Origin: CAVZLD01 sp964522605
GTDB lineage: Bacteria > Planctomycetota > Planctomycetia > Pirellulales > Pirellulaceae
Direction: 5' to 3'
Assembly: GCA_964522605.1 (NCBI GenBank)
Contig: CAZFWV010000015.1
Location: 1 to 47,407, forward strand
Length of the DNA: 47,407 bases
Shown: piece after piece, positions 25,881 through 34,960 of the stretch
Position numbering within the stretch: the stretch's first letter is position 1
How the letters are laid out: every line of letters begins with the position of its first letter
Program-made: the position numbers and the translations under genes
Notes under the pieces: model-generated
Told to the model about the DNA's origin: nothing
Seen by the model: the letters and a program-made list of their open reading frames with translations, nothing else
Database searches by the model: none

Positions 25881-28346
25881 TCAGCCCCTTTCCCTTCCGC
25901 GTGAAACCGTATGCGCCGGAAACGAAGGCGCCATTGCATGGCCTGTCCTGGGGTGGGGCACGGGGGGCCGGGATGGGTGAAGGCGACGGAAGCAGGCCAG
26001 CAGCGCGAGGATCAGCAGGGGGGCGCCCGAGGGTTCTGGCACTTGGTGCTCGGTCGCGAAAAGGGAGCCGAGCTCGTAATGGCCGGCTTGAAGGGCAGCA
26101 ACCAAATCGGCTGTGGTGAAATCCAGGTCGCCGTTCCAATCGCCCTCGGTCCAATCGGAGTTCTGCGGGATACCGTCTTCATACTCTCCGGCGGTCAGAA
26201 CGGCCACGAGATCGGCCGTATTGAACTGACCGTCGCCGGTTGCGTCGCCTTCGATTGCCAAGTAGTTGACGAATCTCAGACATGTCGTGTCGTAGTGGAC
26301 GATTCGGAACAATCCTTCACCGAGATGGGTCCGCAGGACCGTTGCCGTGGAAATGCCGTCCGTGGGGATCAGCGGATCCCCGGCATAGTGGACCTCGTCG
26401 AAGACGCCAGTCATTCCCTGATCCGAAGAAATCAGTTGGAAAACATCGGCTGTGCCACGTTCCGTGGGATCCGCGTATTCATCCGTTGGCGTGAGATCCA
26501 GAAGACCGGCAAGACTGGCCGATCCGTGAATCATCTCCAGCCGGTCGTACTGCGGCGGATCCGTACCGGCCAACTCGATCTTCAGGACGGCACCGGCATG
26601 CTGAGAATACGGGCCCTCGGAGAGCTGCAGTGTACCGAGAGAAAAGCCGGGGGAGAGGATGCCTTCATTCACCAGGCCGGTCGACACCTGAATCGTGCCA
26701 TTCCCCTCCAGAATTCCCTGGACGTGCACGTAATCGGCGACGACGGTACCTTCGTCCACGGACAGCACGCCGGTGGGCCAAACCATGATCTGGGGCGCGG
26801 CAACCGTTCCACCATCGGAAGCCGTCACGCTGGCGACGGCCTGTGGTCCAAGCTCCGTTCCACCAAGATAGAGTGTTTCCGCAGTCTCCCAACGTGAACC
26901 GTCCTTCGTCACGATCACACGGCTTTCGTCAGATCCTTCGCCACTGCCGACAAACGAACGGAGTGCCGTGACCACTCCCCCGTCGTCCAGAGTCAACCGG
27001 CCCGGCGCGTCGACGCCAACAGTCAACGTGCCCAACATCGTCAGTTGCTCACCTTCCTGGACAACATGCTCGCCGAAGCCACGACCGATCGCGTGCCCCA
27101 ACTGGAAGTGTCCGAACACTTGATTCGGAAATCCAATCAGTTCGTTCGAACGGACTACGGTGGGGCTGGGCGCGACGAACGATCCGGAGAACGACTGAAG
27201 ACTGTCCACCGCCACCCAACTCGCGCCCTGCAGTTCCACGATACCGTGGGCTCCAATCTGCAGGGCGCCCGCAGCATCAAGTTGAGCATCGTTTGCCACG
27301 GACAGAAGCCCAGCCCCACCCCCTTCCGACAACTGACCCACAATGACGTTCTCGCCAACACCTAACGTCGCATTCAGACCCGACAACAGAACTTCTCCTC
27401 GAGTATTCGGCGCTTGACCCATCAGGAGTTCTTCGCAGGTCAGAGAACTACCGTCCAGAATCTGCAGTTGGCCCTGTGCCTGATCACCAACGCCGACGCT
27501 TACGCTATGTTCCACAGTCCACGCGGATCCGTTCCGGATGATGACAGCAGAATCGGATTGCCCCGCAACGGCGATCATGCCGTGATCGCTGTTTAGTTGC
27601 CCGCCGTTTTCGATCGTGATCGTACCCTGACCTTCCACTCCCACCTGCAACACTCCTGGAACGTCAAGTACGGACCGACTTCCGTGGATATCCAGTTCTC
27701 CACTGGAGCCAGCCAGTACACCGAGATTCAGCGACGGCATCGATGCTGAGGTCGTACCGCCGGACGTAATTCCTTCGAGAAGTTCCAATCGACCGCTCCC
27801 GGCCTGACCAATGACAACCGGACCGTTGGCCTGCCAATCGATTCCCTGCTGAATTGTGAGCGTAGCCGTGCTTTCCGCGGCACTACCGATGATCGCATCC
27901 GCAGTTAGCAGTGTGCCTCCCATTCCCTTCAACACGAGGTCAGGACGATCACTTGCCTGAACACCTAACAGAAGAGACGGAGCGGTCGGCTCCACGCTAA
28001 TCAGAGACAACGTACCGTTCGCATCGGTCGTCCAGACGAGCGTGACCACGGCGTTTTGGTTGATCAACTGATCGGCTTCGCGCAGCCCGGAGGGCATCGC
28101 GATTCCGCTCTTGTCGCCGAGGTCGATAAAGCGAGCAACGTCACCGGCAGCAGGAACTCCGATCGGATCCCATGCGTTTGGATTGATCCACGACTCATGC
28201 GCCCCCGGGGTCCCGACCCAGACGCGGTCGACCGCGAATCCAATTGGAACGCGCAGGAGGAACGAGCAACTCATCGCGATCATCACGATAACGGTTGCAG
28301 CCCGCTTCGGGCGTTCGGTCCGTCTCGAAATCTCGTCGGCTTTCAT
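25881..28346 (-). CDS. Secreted PEP-CTERM protein with beta-helical T5SS/PEP-CTERM-type repeats
   Basis: 821 residues from the ATG at 28346, which has AGGAGAGG just upstream; the reading from 28403 is longer but unsupported. The signal region is RAATVIVMIAMSCSFLLRVP. The body has many repeats of the form GxGxLxIxxGxxL (VIGQAGSGRLELLEG; VGVEGQGTITIENGG; VGDQAQGQLQILDG), fitting the T5SS/PEP-CTERM-associated repeat and a beta-helix. Near the end are two calcium-loop motifs (GDATGDGQFNTADL; GDWNGDLDFTTADL). The PEP-CTERM tail VPEPSGAPLLILALLACFRR is followed by 33 extra Pro/Arg-rich residues, which is unusual because the signal normally ends at the basic residues. Surface role; ligand unknown. 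A decayed paralogue fragment lies just downstream. Confidence 0.83.
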   Translation of the reverse strand: MKADEISRRTERPKRAATVIVMIAMSCSFLLRVPIGFAVDRVWVGTPGAHESWINPNAWDPIGVPAAGDVARFIDLGDKSGIAMPSGLREADQLINQNAVVTLVWTTDANGTLSLISVEPTAPSLLLGVQASDRPDLVLKGMGGTLLTADAIIGSAAESTATLTIQQGIDWQANGPVVIGQAGSGRLELLEGITSGGTTSASMPSLNLGVLAGSSGELDIHGSRSVLDVPGVLQVGVEGQGTITIENGGQLNSDHGMIAVAGQSDSAVIIRNGSAWTVEHSVSVGVGDQAQGQLQILDGSSLTCEELLMGQAPNTRGEVLLSGLNATLGVGENVIVGQLSEGGGAGLLSVANDAQLDAAGALQIGAHGIVELQGASWVAVDSLQSFSGSFVAPSPTVVRSNELIGFPNQVFGHFQLGHAIGRGFGEHVVQEGEQLTMLGTLTVGVDAPGRLTLDDGGVVTALRSFVGSGEGSDESRVIVTKDGSRWETAETLYLGGTELGPQAVASVTASDGGTVAAPQIMVWPTGVLSVDEGTVVADYVHVQGILEGNGTIQVSTGLVNEGILSPGFSLGTLQLSEGPYSQHAGAVLKIELAGTDPPQYDRLEMIHGSASLAGLLDLTPTDEYADPTERGTADVFQLISSDQGMTGVFDEVHYAGDPLIPTDGISTATVLRTHLGEGLFRIVHYDTTCLRFVNYLAIEGDATGDGQFNTADLVAVLTAGEYEDGIPQNSDWTEGDWNGDLDFTTADLVAALQAGHYELGSLFATEHQVPEPSGAPLLILALLACFRRLHPSRPPVPHPRTGHAMAPSFPAHTVSRGRERG

Positions 28347-28510
28347 GATCCTCTCCTCCACCCGCAAGCGGAAGCGCAACGCACTGACGCCAAGTTCACT
28401 CACCCAGAAGTGCCATTAAAATGACAGGGGGCCGGGCGGGCGAGCTCACACCCGTGCGAGCTCGCCGCACCGACCCTTGCCGAAACGGATCCACGATTCT
28501 CGCGACGATC

Positions 28511-30139
28511 TTAGGCGATCAGGCTTACCGAGCCGACTGCAAACAACTCGTCAATCGGACTTGCTTCTACCCCGTCGACGATTCCACGGCCGTCGGCAAT
28601 CTCATCAGCCGAGCCATCGAATAATGTCGCAGAGTTCGCGTCACCCATCATCAATTGCTGTACAGCCTCATCCGTCGTGGCTTCAATGCTCTGACTTTGC
28701 GGCAGCAGCAGGTCGCCTGACAGCTCGATGGACGGATCACTGATCGACAGTGCGCCGGCAATCAGCGAAGAGTCGGCGAGAGAGAGATGGCCGCCGCCGC
28801 CACCTTTTCCACCTCCACCGCCGCCTTTTCCGCCGCCACCTCCGCCGCCACTTCGCTCGAGGATCCGGACATCCATATAGGTGAGGTTGCCGCCAATGAG
28901 GTTGCCCGATCCATCGAACTGGGCGGGGACCAGTACACCAACGGCGCCACCTTCCGTCGACTCGCCGTCGTCACCTTCCTCCGAGGCGGCCACAACGATT
29001 GACTCTTCGATCGGAACCAGGATACTTGTCTCGCCTTCGGCAAAGTAAGTGTTGAGCGTAGCCGTACCGCAGCTCTCATCGAAGGAGTATGTAATCCGGT
29101 AGTCACCGGGTCCCTCGTTGAGGTTCCGCACGTTCCAGGTGTAGCCATAGATGATGCGGCCCTTCACGTTAATCTCGGCCGAATAATAGCCGGGCCCATC
29201 ACCACCCTCGTGCACGGATCCGTTGAAGAGATGCGGGTTGATCAGATCATCTTCGTAACCGTCCGGTTCCGTCCAACCCTCTCCAGGCACCCATTCGAGG
29301 TTCGCCAGCGCCGGATCGTCGCGGTCCGTCAGCAGTTTCTGGATCGTTAATCGTGCGCAGTGCGAATACACGGTGGCCCGCGTGCCCGGACCTTTTTCTG
29401 CGACCGGCGGTTCATCCAGCGTGGCGGCAAGTCCATGCACCTCGTCGATGCCCCAGCCCGAAGTATGCCGCATCTCGTACTCTGTCATCGGCGTTACGAG
29501 ATTTTCGAACAGCACGACTTCGGTCCGTACCTGCGATCTCGTATACCAGTCAACCGATTCCAGATTGTCACCCCAGTCGATCAAGTCCACATTGACCCGA
29601 GCGGCACTCCCGTCCAACGAACCGGCCTGCCAGACATTTTGAGGATCCTTCTGCACGTAAGCTCTGACCAGGGGCAACGGGTTATCCGCAAGAGGGTCGC
29701 CCGCCACGAGACTCAGGTTCACAGTGCCCGGTATGTTGTTGTCACACAAAGGCAGTCCATCCGGGTTCAAAATCCCATCTCCTTCATCTGGATCGGGAGC
29801 GCAGCTTGCCGGAGTGACATTCGGATCGCTGCCATTGGTTCCCCATTGGTACCACCATTCACCATTCAGAATGGGAGTCATTCCGGGTGTTCCGGGCAGC
29901 GCCTTCTGCACGCCCTCGGACCAGATGACTGGATAGGACAGGTTGTTGCCCGCGGTTTCGCCACCGGGCTTACTTCCGCCGCCGCCACCTCCACCGCCGC
30001 CCGGCTTGGCCGCAGCGACAATCGCAACATCACCGCCTGGCAACGCACCAAGCAAAGTTGCAAGGGGTAGACGCGTTTCGAGCAATTCGAGATGCAACCG
30101 ATGGCGACGGTACGACCGTGTCTTGGTTTGTGAGCTCAT
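28511..30139 (-). CDS. Secreted protein with planctomycete LELLETR N-terminal motif and poly-Gly tracts
   Basis: 542 residues from the ATG at 30139; a GTG- or ATG-type start 15 bases upstream adds MGGLR. The N-terminus SYRRHRLHLELLETRLPLA fits the basic, LExLExR motif found at the start of many planctomycete surface proteins. Two Gly-rich tracts are present, about residues 50-62 and about 435-460 (GGGGKGGGGGGKGGGGGH). The central part is rich in Trp, Asp and aromatic residues (WYQWGTNGSD, YSAEINVKGRIIYGYTWNV) and looks beta-rich; it matches no family I know. It has few cysteines. It follows nothing in an operon. It lies directly upstream of the PEP-CTERM gene on the same strand (about 165-base gap), which may mean linked surface roles. 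Confidence 0.75.
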   Translation of the reverse strand: MSSQTKTRSYRRHRLHLELLETRLPLATLLGALPGGDVAIVAAAKPGGGGGGGGGSKPGGETAGNNLSYPVIWSEGVQKALPGTPGMTPILNGEWWYQWGTNGSDPNVTPASCAPDPDEGDGILNPDGLPLCDNNIPGTVNLSLVAGDPLADNPLPLVRAYVQKDPQNVWQAGSLDGSAARVNVDLIDWGDNLESVDWYTRSQVRTEVVLFENLVTPMTEYEMRHTSGWGIDEVHGLAATLDEPPVAEKGPGTRATVYSHCARLTIQKLLTDRDDPALANLEWVPGEGWTEPDGYEDDLINPHLFNGSVHEGGDGPGYYSAEINVKGRIIYGYTWNVRNLNEGPGDYRITYSFDESCGTATLNTYFAEGETSILVPIEESIVVAASEEGDDGESTEGGAVGVLVPAQFDGSGNLIGGNLTYMDVRILERSGGGGGGGKGGGGGGKGGGGGHLSLADSSLIAGALSISDPSIELSGDLLLPQSQSIEATTDEAVQQLMMGDANSATLFDGSADEIADGRGIVDGVEASPIDELFAVGSVSLIA

Positions 30140-30697
30140 TCTTAGACCCCCCATGATAGGCGTATTTTCGGACGAAGCTCTTCTCGCTTAGTCGTAGATG
30201 GGGTGCGACGGTCACAATCGCGCGAGCGTTTTTCTCGTAGGTAAAAACCTGACGCTGGTGTGTGCAGCGATTGAGATTGCCGATCAAAGAGAATCGAACA
30301 AAGAATTAAGGCAGGTCGGGATCTAGGAATGACCTCGAGGAACACCGTGCGGCAGGCCCGCAACCCAATGAGGCCCTAGCGCTTTGTGGCAGCTTAGTTT
30401 TCGGGTGAGCCGAACGCGCTAGCGTCGGGTAGTACGGTGAAACCCGCGGCTAGCGCCGTCGGCTCAAGCGGCCAACCCCAATTCTTTGTTGTCACAAAGC
30501 ACAAGCGCAGCGGTTTCCCTGGTCGCTCGAATGCTTGCCGAGACACAAGAGTTTCACCGTTCGCACTCCAGAGGACGAAGCGCACCCCGTTCTGCTCCGC
30601 TGAGCGAAACTGGATGGGGCAAGGGTCACCGCGTCGACACGCCAGACGACTCACATCCGTTCATAGCAACCCTGCTCACAGCAGCTGGGACGGGATC
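30140..30697. other. Gap with one inverted-repeat element
   Basis: About 560 bases without a supportable gene. An inverted-repeat element occupies 30381-30500. A minus-strand reading of 86 codons at 30394-30654 has protein-like stretches but half of it is repeat, so I do not call it. The upstream part (30140-30380) probably holds the promoter of the LELLETR-motif gene; no clear boxes seen. Confidence 0.6.
30381..30500. repeat. Inverted-repeat element GAGCCGA...GCGCTAGCG
   Basis: The inner arms GTGAGCCGAACGCGCTAGCG (30406-30425) and CGGCTAGCGCCGTCGGCTCA (30447-30466) are imperfect reverse complements. The outer ends GCTTTGTGGCA (30381-30391) and TGTCACAAAGC (30490-30500) are reverse complements with one mismatch. 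Total length about 120 bases, no coding content. Confidence 0.72.
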
Positions 30698-33688
30698 TCA
30701 TAGAGAGGCGGCGTGTTCGTGTGCCGCATCGGTGCTGCTACTGGACTGCAGCGCTGAGTTCGCTTCATTCCGCAATGGAATCAGCAACGTCTGCTCCCAA
30801 ACCGACTGCTGCATCCACCGCACTCCTTCGTTGTAACAGTGCAGTGCTTCGTCACAGCGACCGAGTCGTTCATCGACGAGGGCCTTTAAGAACCAGTCAA
30901 ATCCATCGATCGATTGTTTGAGCTGACAGGCTTTTTCCAGAGCGATGGCAGCTTGGTCCCATTCCCCGTTCCGATACTGGGCAGCCCCAAGAGTGCGCCA
31001 GTGCAGAGCCAGCCACGGCTCGCGACGGAGCGCAAAACGAACCAACTCAACCGCACGTTCCGGCGATGAGTCCGACGGATCGGGACAGGTAACGAGCAGC
31101 CACGCGAGCTGCGAGGCGGCGGTACCCGCAGCTGGAAAGCTCGCATGACAGCTTTCCAGAATCTCCTCCGCGCGCCGGAACCGCCTTCGCGCGTCGGTCC
31201 TGTCTTCCGCGTAGTAGCCCACCAGTCCGGCCAAATACTCGTTGCGGGCCAGCGCAAGCAGTTCCTTGATGCCGCCTTTCGTTCCCTGACACATTTGTTC
31301 CAGCCGTCTTGTGCTTTGATCGAGCATCATTCGCGCCTCCAAGTCACGCTGTTGGATGCGAATGACCTGGGACAGGTCGAATTCGATCTCGGCCAGACGA
31401 TATCCGTAGTCGATCACGGCGGGCGAACGCTGCGACAATTTCCGACTGATCTCCTCCGCTTCATGCAAGTGCAACTCGGCGCGCCAGAAGTCGCCAGAAT
31501 GACAATCCAAGCGAGCAAGATTCTGGTAGATCAGGACCAAGTTATCCAGGTTCAATGGGTCAGAGTCATCCGTGACATCTTGGCAAAGTCGTAAGGCTTC
31601 TCGCAGTTGCTCCGCAGCCTGCTCCCATTGCATTTGGCGAATTCGCAAGTCACCCAGTTTCTGATGGCTTCGTACCAACTGCGGCGTATCGCGCGAAGGG
31701 TCGCTCGTTTGCTGGCAGATGCGCCACCAAACATCCTGAGCCTGCAAGAATTGCTCTACGGCAGCAGTCTGCTGGCCCAATTGGGTGAGCAGTTCTCCGT
31801 ACGCCGTAAGAGAACAGGCGAGCTCGCGAGCATAATCTAGATCACTGGGCACTCTGCGGATCAGCTTGCGCAACAGTTCAATCCGTTGCCGAATCAAGTT
31901 CTCGGCGGCACATCGACGTCCCACATCGTCGAGGTAGATATGAAATTGTAGTTTCAGGTTTTCGGCGAGTGATTCTTGAAAGCTTGGCTCGTCCGGCGCG
32001 CTGGCTACGAGCTGCCACAGCAGTCGACTTGCTCGTCGCAAGCTCTCCTCCGAATCAGAAATATGGCCGAGCCGATGATGAATCTCGCCCAGTTGATTCA
32101 ACCCGATCGCCAGATCATGACGAAGCGCATGTTCGCTCGGTTTCGCCGCGATAAGTGTCTCGTAGAGCGCCAGCGTCTTCTCCACTTGCACATGCTGTAC
32201 TTCGTCACTTTGCGGCAATTTGGCCAGCTCATCGATCAACGTGGCGAACATGCCATCGACAGCTACGTGCGCATGATCGAGACGTTCTCCCACATGCTGG
32301 AGCTGTTGTTCGATCTCCTTGACTTGACGATTGGCCGTAGCCCTTGAAGCTTGAGAACGGTCGTCAGCGATTCGAGCCGTTTCCCGGGCCTGAAAGAGTT
32401 GTGCACACAGCAAGAATACCGTCGCCAGAACGGGAACTCCCCAAAGCGTTACTCGCATGAGGTTCGGTTTCCGCCGGCACGCCTTAACCGCGTGTTCGAC
32501 CCAGATATGAGGCTTCGCGGATACGGGATCGTGCTGCAGAAATCTTCGTAGATCCGCGGCCATCGCCGCCGCTGATACATAGCGGTCATCCGGCTTCTCG
32601 GCCATTGCCTTCACGACGACCGCCGACAAGGCGCGCGGAATGGCTGGATCCACGCTGCGCGGGCATGGCGGTGGATAACAGGCAATCTGATTCAACAACT
32701 CCTGTCGATCTCCGGATGGATGAGCCGGTGAGAGCGTCAGTAATTCATAGAGAGTCAAACCGAGCGAATAAATGTCGGTTCGATGATCGATGGTCGACGG
32801 TTTCGCCCGCAGCTGCTCAGGCGACATGTAACGCAGGGTACCAACGATATCCCCCGTGTTCGTCAAGTCGGCAATGTCTGATGTAAAGGCGAGCCCGAAA
32901 TCCGCCACCCACAGATGACCAGTGTCGCAGACCAGAAGATTGGACGGCTTGATGTCGCGATGCACAATTCCAGCTGAATGCGCATATTCCAGCGCTTCTG
33001 CGGTCTGGATCCCCAACCATGCCACAAGATTCGCATAGCCTAGCGAACCGGTAATGGGCCGACACGGTGGATCGTCGCGACGCAGGCTCCACCAGGTGTC
33101 TTGTTTACGCCCTCGAAAGCACTGCCACAAACGCGATTCCGCAGTCTCTTGTCGTAGATGTCCGACAAACTGAGCGAGGCTCTGTCCCGCGATCAGTCGC
33201 ATTGCGTAATAATGACACCCCTGCGAACTTCCCACGGTATAGACCGGCACGATGTGTGGGTGAGTCAGTGCCGCCGCGGCTTGGGCTTCATGCAGAAAGC
33301 GACGCTGCTTCTTGCCATCCATCGCCATACTGATCGGAAGGACCTTCAATGCCACTCGTCGACCGAGCGTACGCTGCTGCGCTTCGTAGACGATCGCCAT
33401 TCCACCGCGACCAATCTCGCGAATGACTTCGAAGTCATCAAACACACGCAGTGCAGATTCCGTCGGTAAAACAACTGCGACATCGTTTTGAGCGAACCGA
33501 CTTGATCCTTCGTGGGCTAACGCATTCAGCCCCTGCAATAGCGAATAGAGACCCTGCAGCTCCGCAGCCTCGTGGGAATCGTCAGCAGCCTGTTGCCGCA
33601 GACTCCCATCATGACCCCGACGCAAACGGTCGGTCGCGTCTTCGATAAGCTCGCCAAGCTGTCGCGTCCGTTTCTTGTCTGACCGCAT
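30698..33688 (-). CDS. Membrane Ser/Thr protein kinase with periplasmic coiled-coil/TPR region
   Basis: 996 residues. The kinase domain is at about 86-390: Gly loop IGRGGMAIVY (92-101), Lys115 (VALKVLP), catalytic HRDIKPSN (243-250), DFG (263-265) and activation-segment MSPEQ (288-292), so all key residues are present. An insert of about 35 residues lies at 181-216, common in planctomycete kinases. A single membrane helix at about 411-432 (MRVTLWGVPVLATVFLLCAQ) separates the cytosolic kinase from about 560 outer residues, with a coiled coil (NRQVKEIEQQLQHVGERLDH) and then TPR-like helices. The ECF sigma factor gene is 14 bases upstream, so the two form an operon; sigma-kinase pairs of this kind are known in planctomycetes. 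Target unknown. Confidence 0.93.
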   Translation of the reverse strand: MRSDKKRTRQLGELIEDATDRLRRGHDGSLRQQAADDSHEAAELQGLYSLLQGLNALAHEGSSRFAQNDVAVVLPTESALRVFDDFEVIREIGRGGMAIVYEAQQRTLGRRVALKVLPISMAMDGKKQRRFLHEAQAAAALTHPHIVPVYTVGSSQGCHYYAMRLIAGQSLAQFVGHLRQETAESRLWQCFRGRKQDTWWSLRRDDPPCRPITGSLGYANLVAWLGIQTAEALEYAHSAGIVHRDIKPSNLLVCDTGHLWVADFGLAFTSDIADLTNTGDIVGTLRYMSPEQLRAKPSTIDHRTDIYSLGLTLYELLTLSPAHPSGDRQELLNQIACYPPPCPRSVDPAIPRALSAVVVKAMAEKPDDRYVSAAAMAADLRRFLQHDPVSAKPHIWVEHAVKACRRKPNLMRVTLWGVPVLATVFLLCAQLFQARETARIADDRSQASRATANRQVKEIEQQLQHVGERLDHAHVAVDGMFATLIDELAKLPQSDEVQHVQVEKTLALYETLIAAKPSEHALRHDLAIGLNQLGEIHHRLGHISDSEESLRRASRLLWQLVASAPDEPSFQESLAENLKLQFHIYLDDVGRRCAAENLIRQRIELLRKLIRRVPSDLDYARELACSLTAYGELLTQLGQQTAAVEQFLQAQDVWWRICQQTSDPSRDTPQLVRSHQKLGDLRIRQMQWEQAAEQLREALRLCQDVTDDSDPLNLDNLVLIYQNLARLDCHSGDFWRAELHLHEAEEISRKLSQRSPAVIDYGYRLAEIEFDLSQVIRIQQRDLEARMMLDQSTRRLEQMCQGTKGGIKELLALARNEYLAGLVGYYAEDRTDARRRFRRAEEILESCHASFPAAGTAASQLAWLLVTCPDPSDSSPERAVELVRFALRREPWLALHWRTLGAAQYRNGEWDQAAIALEKACQLKQSIDGFDWFLKALVDERLGRCDEALHCYNEGVRWMQQSVWEQTLLIPLRNEANSALQSSSSTDAAHEHAASL

Positions 33689-33702
33689 GGTGCCGCCTCA
33701 CC

Positions 33703-34320
33703 CTACGTCCGCGAACCTCCCGACGAAACGATCCTCCGCAATCGCTTCAGGGCTCTCAAGTGGCGCGTCGTCACCACACTGCGGTTTGTCCGATAGAGCG
33801 CTGCGAGCTGTTCAACGCTCAATCCCTGGACATGTCGCAACAGCAGCAGATCGCGGTCTTTTTCCGGTAACCGCGCGAGTGCAAGTCGAAGCTGCTGCAG
33901 CGACTCGCGCCGGACCATACTCCCACTGGGCGAACTCGACGAAGCCGCGAGGACATTTTTCAGACAATCGTGTGAATCACCGCCCGACGCCCGCTCACAC
34001 GACACTTCTCTTAAGACACTTCTCCGGGCCGCTCCAATGTGCCGCCGGTACGCGTCGACCGCCCTCTCGAAAGCAATCTGACGAACAGTCGCGAACAACT
34101 GCTCTTCGTTCTGCTGCGATAAATCCGGTACATGCTGCGACACGTACACGAAAGCATCCTGCACAACATCAGATGCATCCACTCGAGAATGCATCCGACG
34201 GCTCACGCGCCGAGCAATCAATTGTTTGACCCTTGTCCGCAATCGCTCCATGAGCTCGAAGCGTCCCGCATTGAACGCGGTCGATGGCCGTTCGCAGCAT
34301 TCTTGAGGCTCACATGACAC
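33703..34320 (-). CDS. ECF-type RNA polymerase sigma factor, kinase-associated
   Basis: 205 residues. The GTG at 34320 is chosen because GAGGAGGAG lies six bases upstream; an internal ATG would cut region 2. Region 2 includes RVDASDVVQDAFVYVSQ and QLFATVRQIAFERAVDAYRR. Region 4 includes LPEKDRDLLLLRHVQGLSVE, then QLAALYRTNRSVVTTRHLRA. The linker between them is longer than usual and Ser-rich (AASSSSPSGS). The sequence type fits the planctomycete ECF group that sits beside Ser/Thr kinases; no anti-sigma gene is seen, so the adjacent kinase may control it. First gene of a two-gene operon with the kinase (stop to start 14 bases). Confidence 0.92.
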   Translation of the reverse strand: MSCEPQECCERPSTAFNAGRFELMERLRTRVKQLIARRVSRRMHSRVDASDVVQDAFVYVSQHVPDLSQQNEEQLFATVRQIAFERAVDAYRRHIGAARRSVLREVSCERASGGDSHDCLKNVLAASSSSPSGSMVRRESLQQLRLALARLPEKDRDLLLLRHVQGLSVEQLAALYRTNRSVVTTRHLRALKRLRRIVSSGGSRT

Positions 34321-34960
34321 CAGTCACTCCTCCTCAATCCGAAGAAGCAGCCGACCGGCTGTACAAATGCGCATTTCAGAACCAGCCCCCTCCAAGAGTC
34401 TTCGGAATCGCCTCAATCGTTCCGGCCCCGGGACTGTGCGATGATCAACCGAGCTGGTCTCAAAAAGCGGTCAGCGTCACAGACCGATTCGTGCAGAAAA
34501 GGGAAAACTCACGCTTACAGAAGAACCTGACCTCTTCTTCTTGTTGCTGCCATGCTTTCATCGGCAAACGACGTGCCGCACAGCGGTTCTCGTCAGCCAC
34601 CTACAAGGTATGGATTACCGCTTTCGAAAACGCGATCCGTTCAGTACAGTCATTCGGTTGTGCCGAGACTGCGCATGTCCGCAGACTTTTCGCCAGGGCG
34701 CATTTCGGAACTTGGATTCGCGGTCTGGTGGCGTCGCTGCGATCCACGATCAGGCATCTTTCGAAAAAACAGTTTTTGAATGGCGTTCTGGTTCATCGAC
34801 TCACGCATGCGCTCTTGAGCACTCCAGATGTGCGTCTCGGCACAGTGCGACATAACCACAGGCGAACCGCGATTGATTGTCCATCTGTTTACTGCAGAAT
34901 CAAATCCTGTAGCTCGACGATCGATGGGCACTCGTCCGCAAACCTCGAGGAACTTGATGC
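34321..34960. other. 640-base gap between divergent sigma factor and radical SAM genes
   Basis: Open readings exist on both strands but have no conserved features, no ribosome site and odd composition (runs such as SSSCCCH), so no gene is called. The gap must contain two divergent promoters. I could not pick out boxes or a sigma-factor self-promoter with confidence. Confidence 0.5.

Noticed and set aside
25911..26897. 328-codon + strand reading opposite the PEP-CTERM gene
   Set aside because: Antisense shadow of a gene with signal peptide, repeats and PEP-CTERM tail.
30394..30654. 86-codon minus-strand reading
   Set aside because: Its second half is the inverted-repeat element; no start signal.
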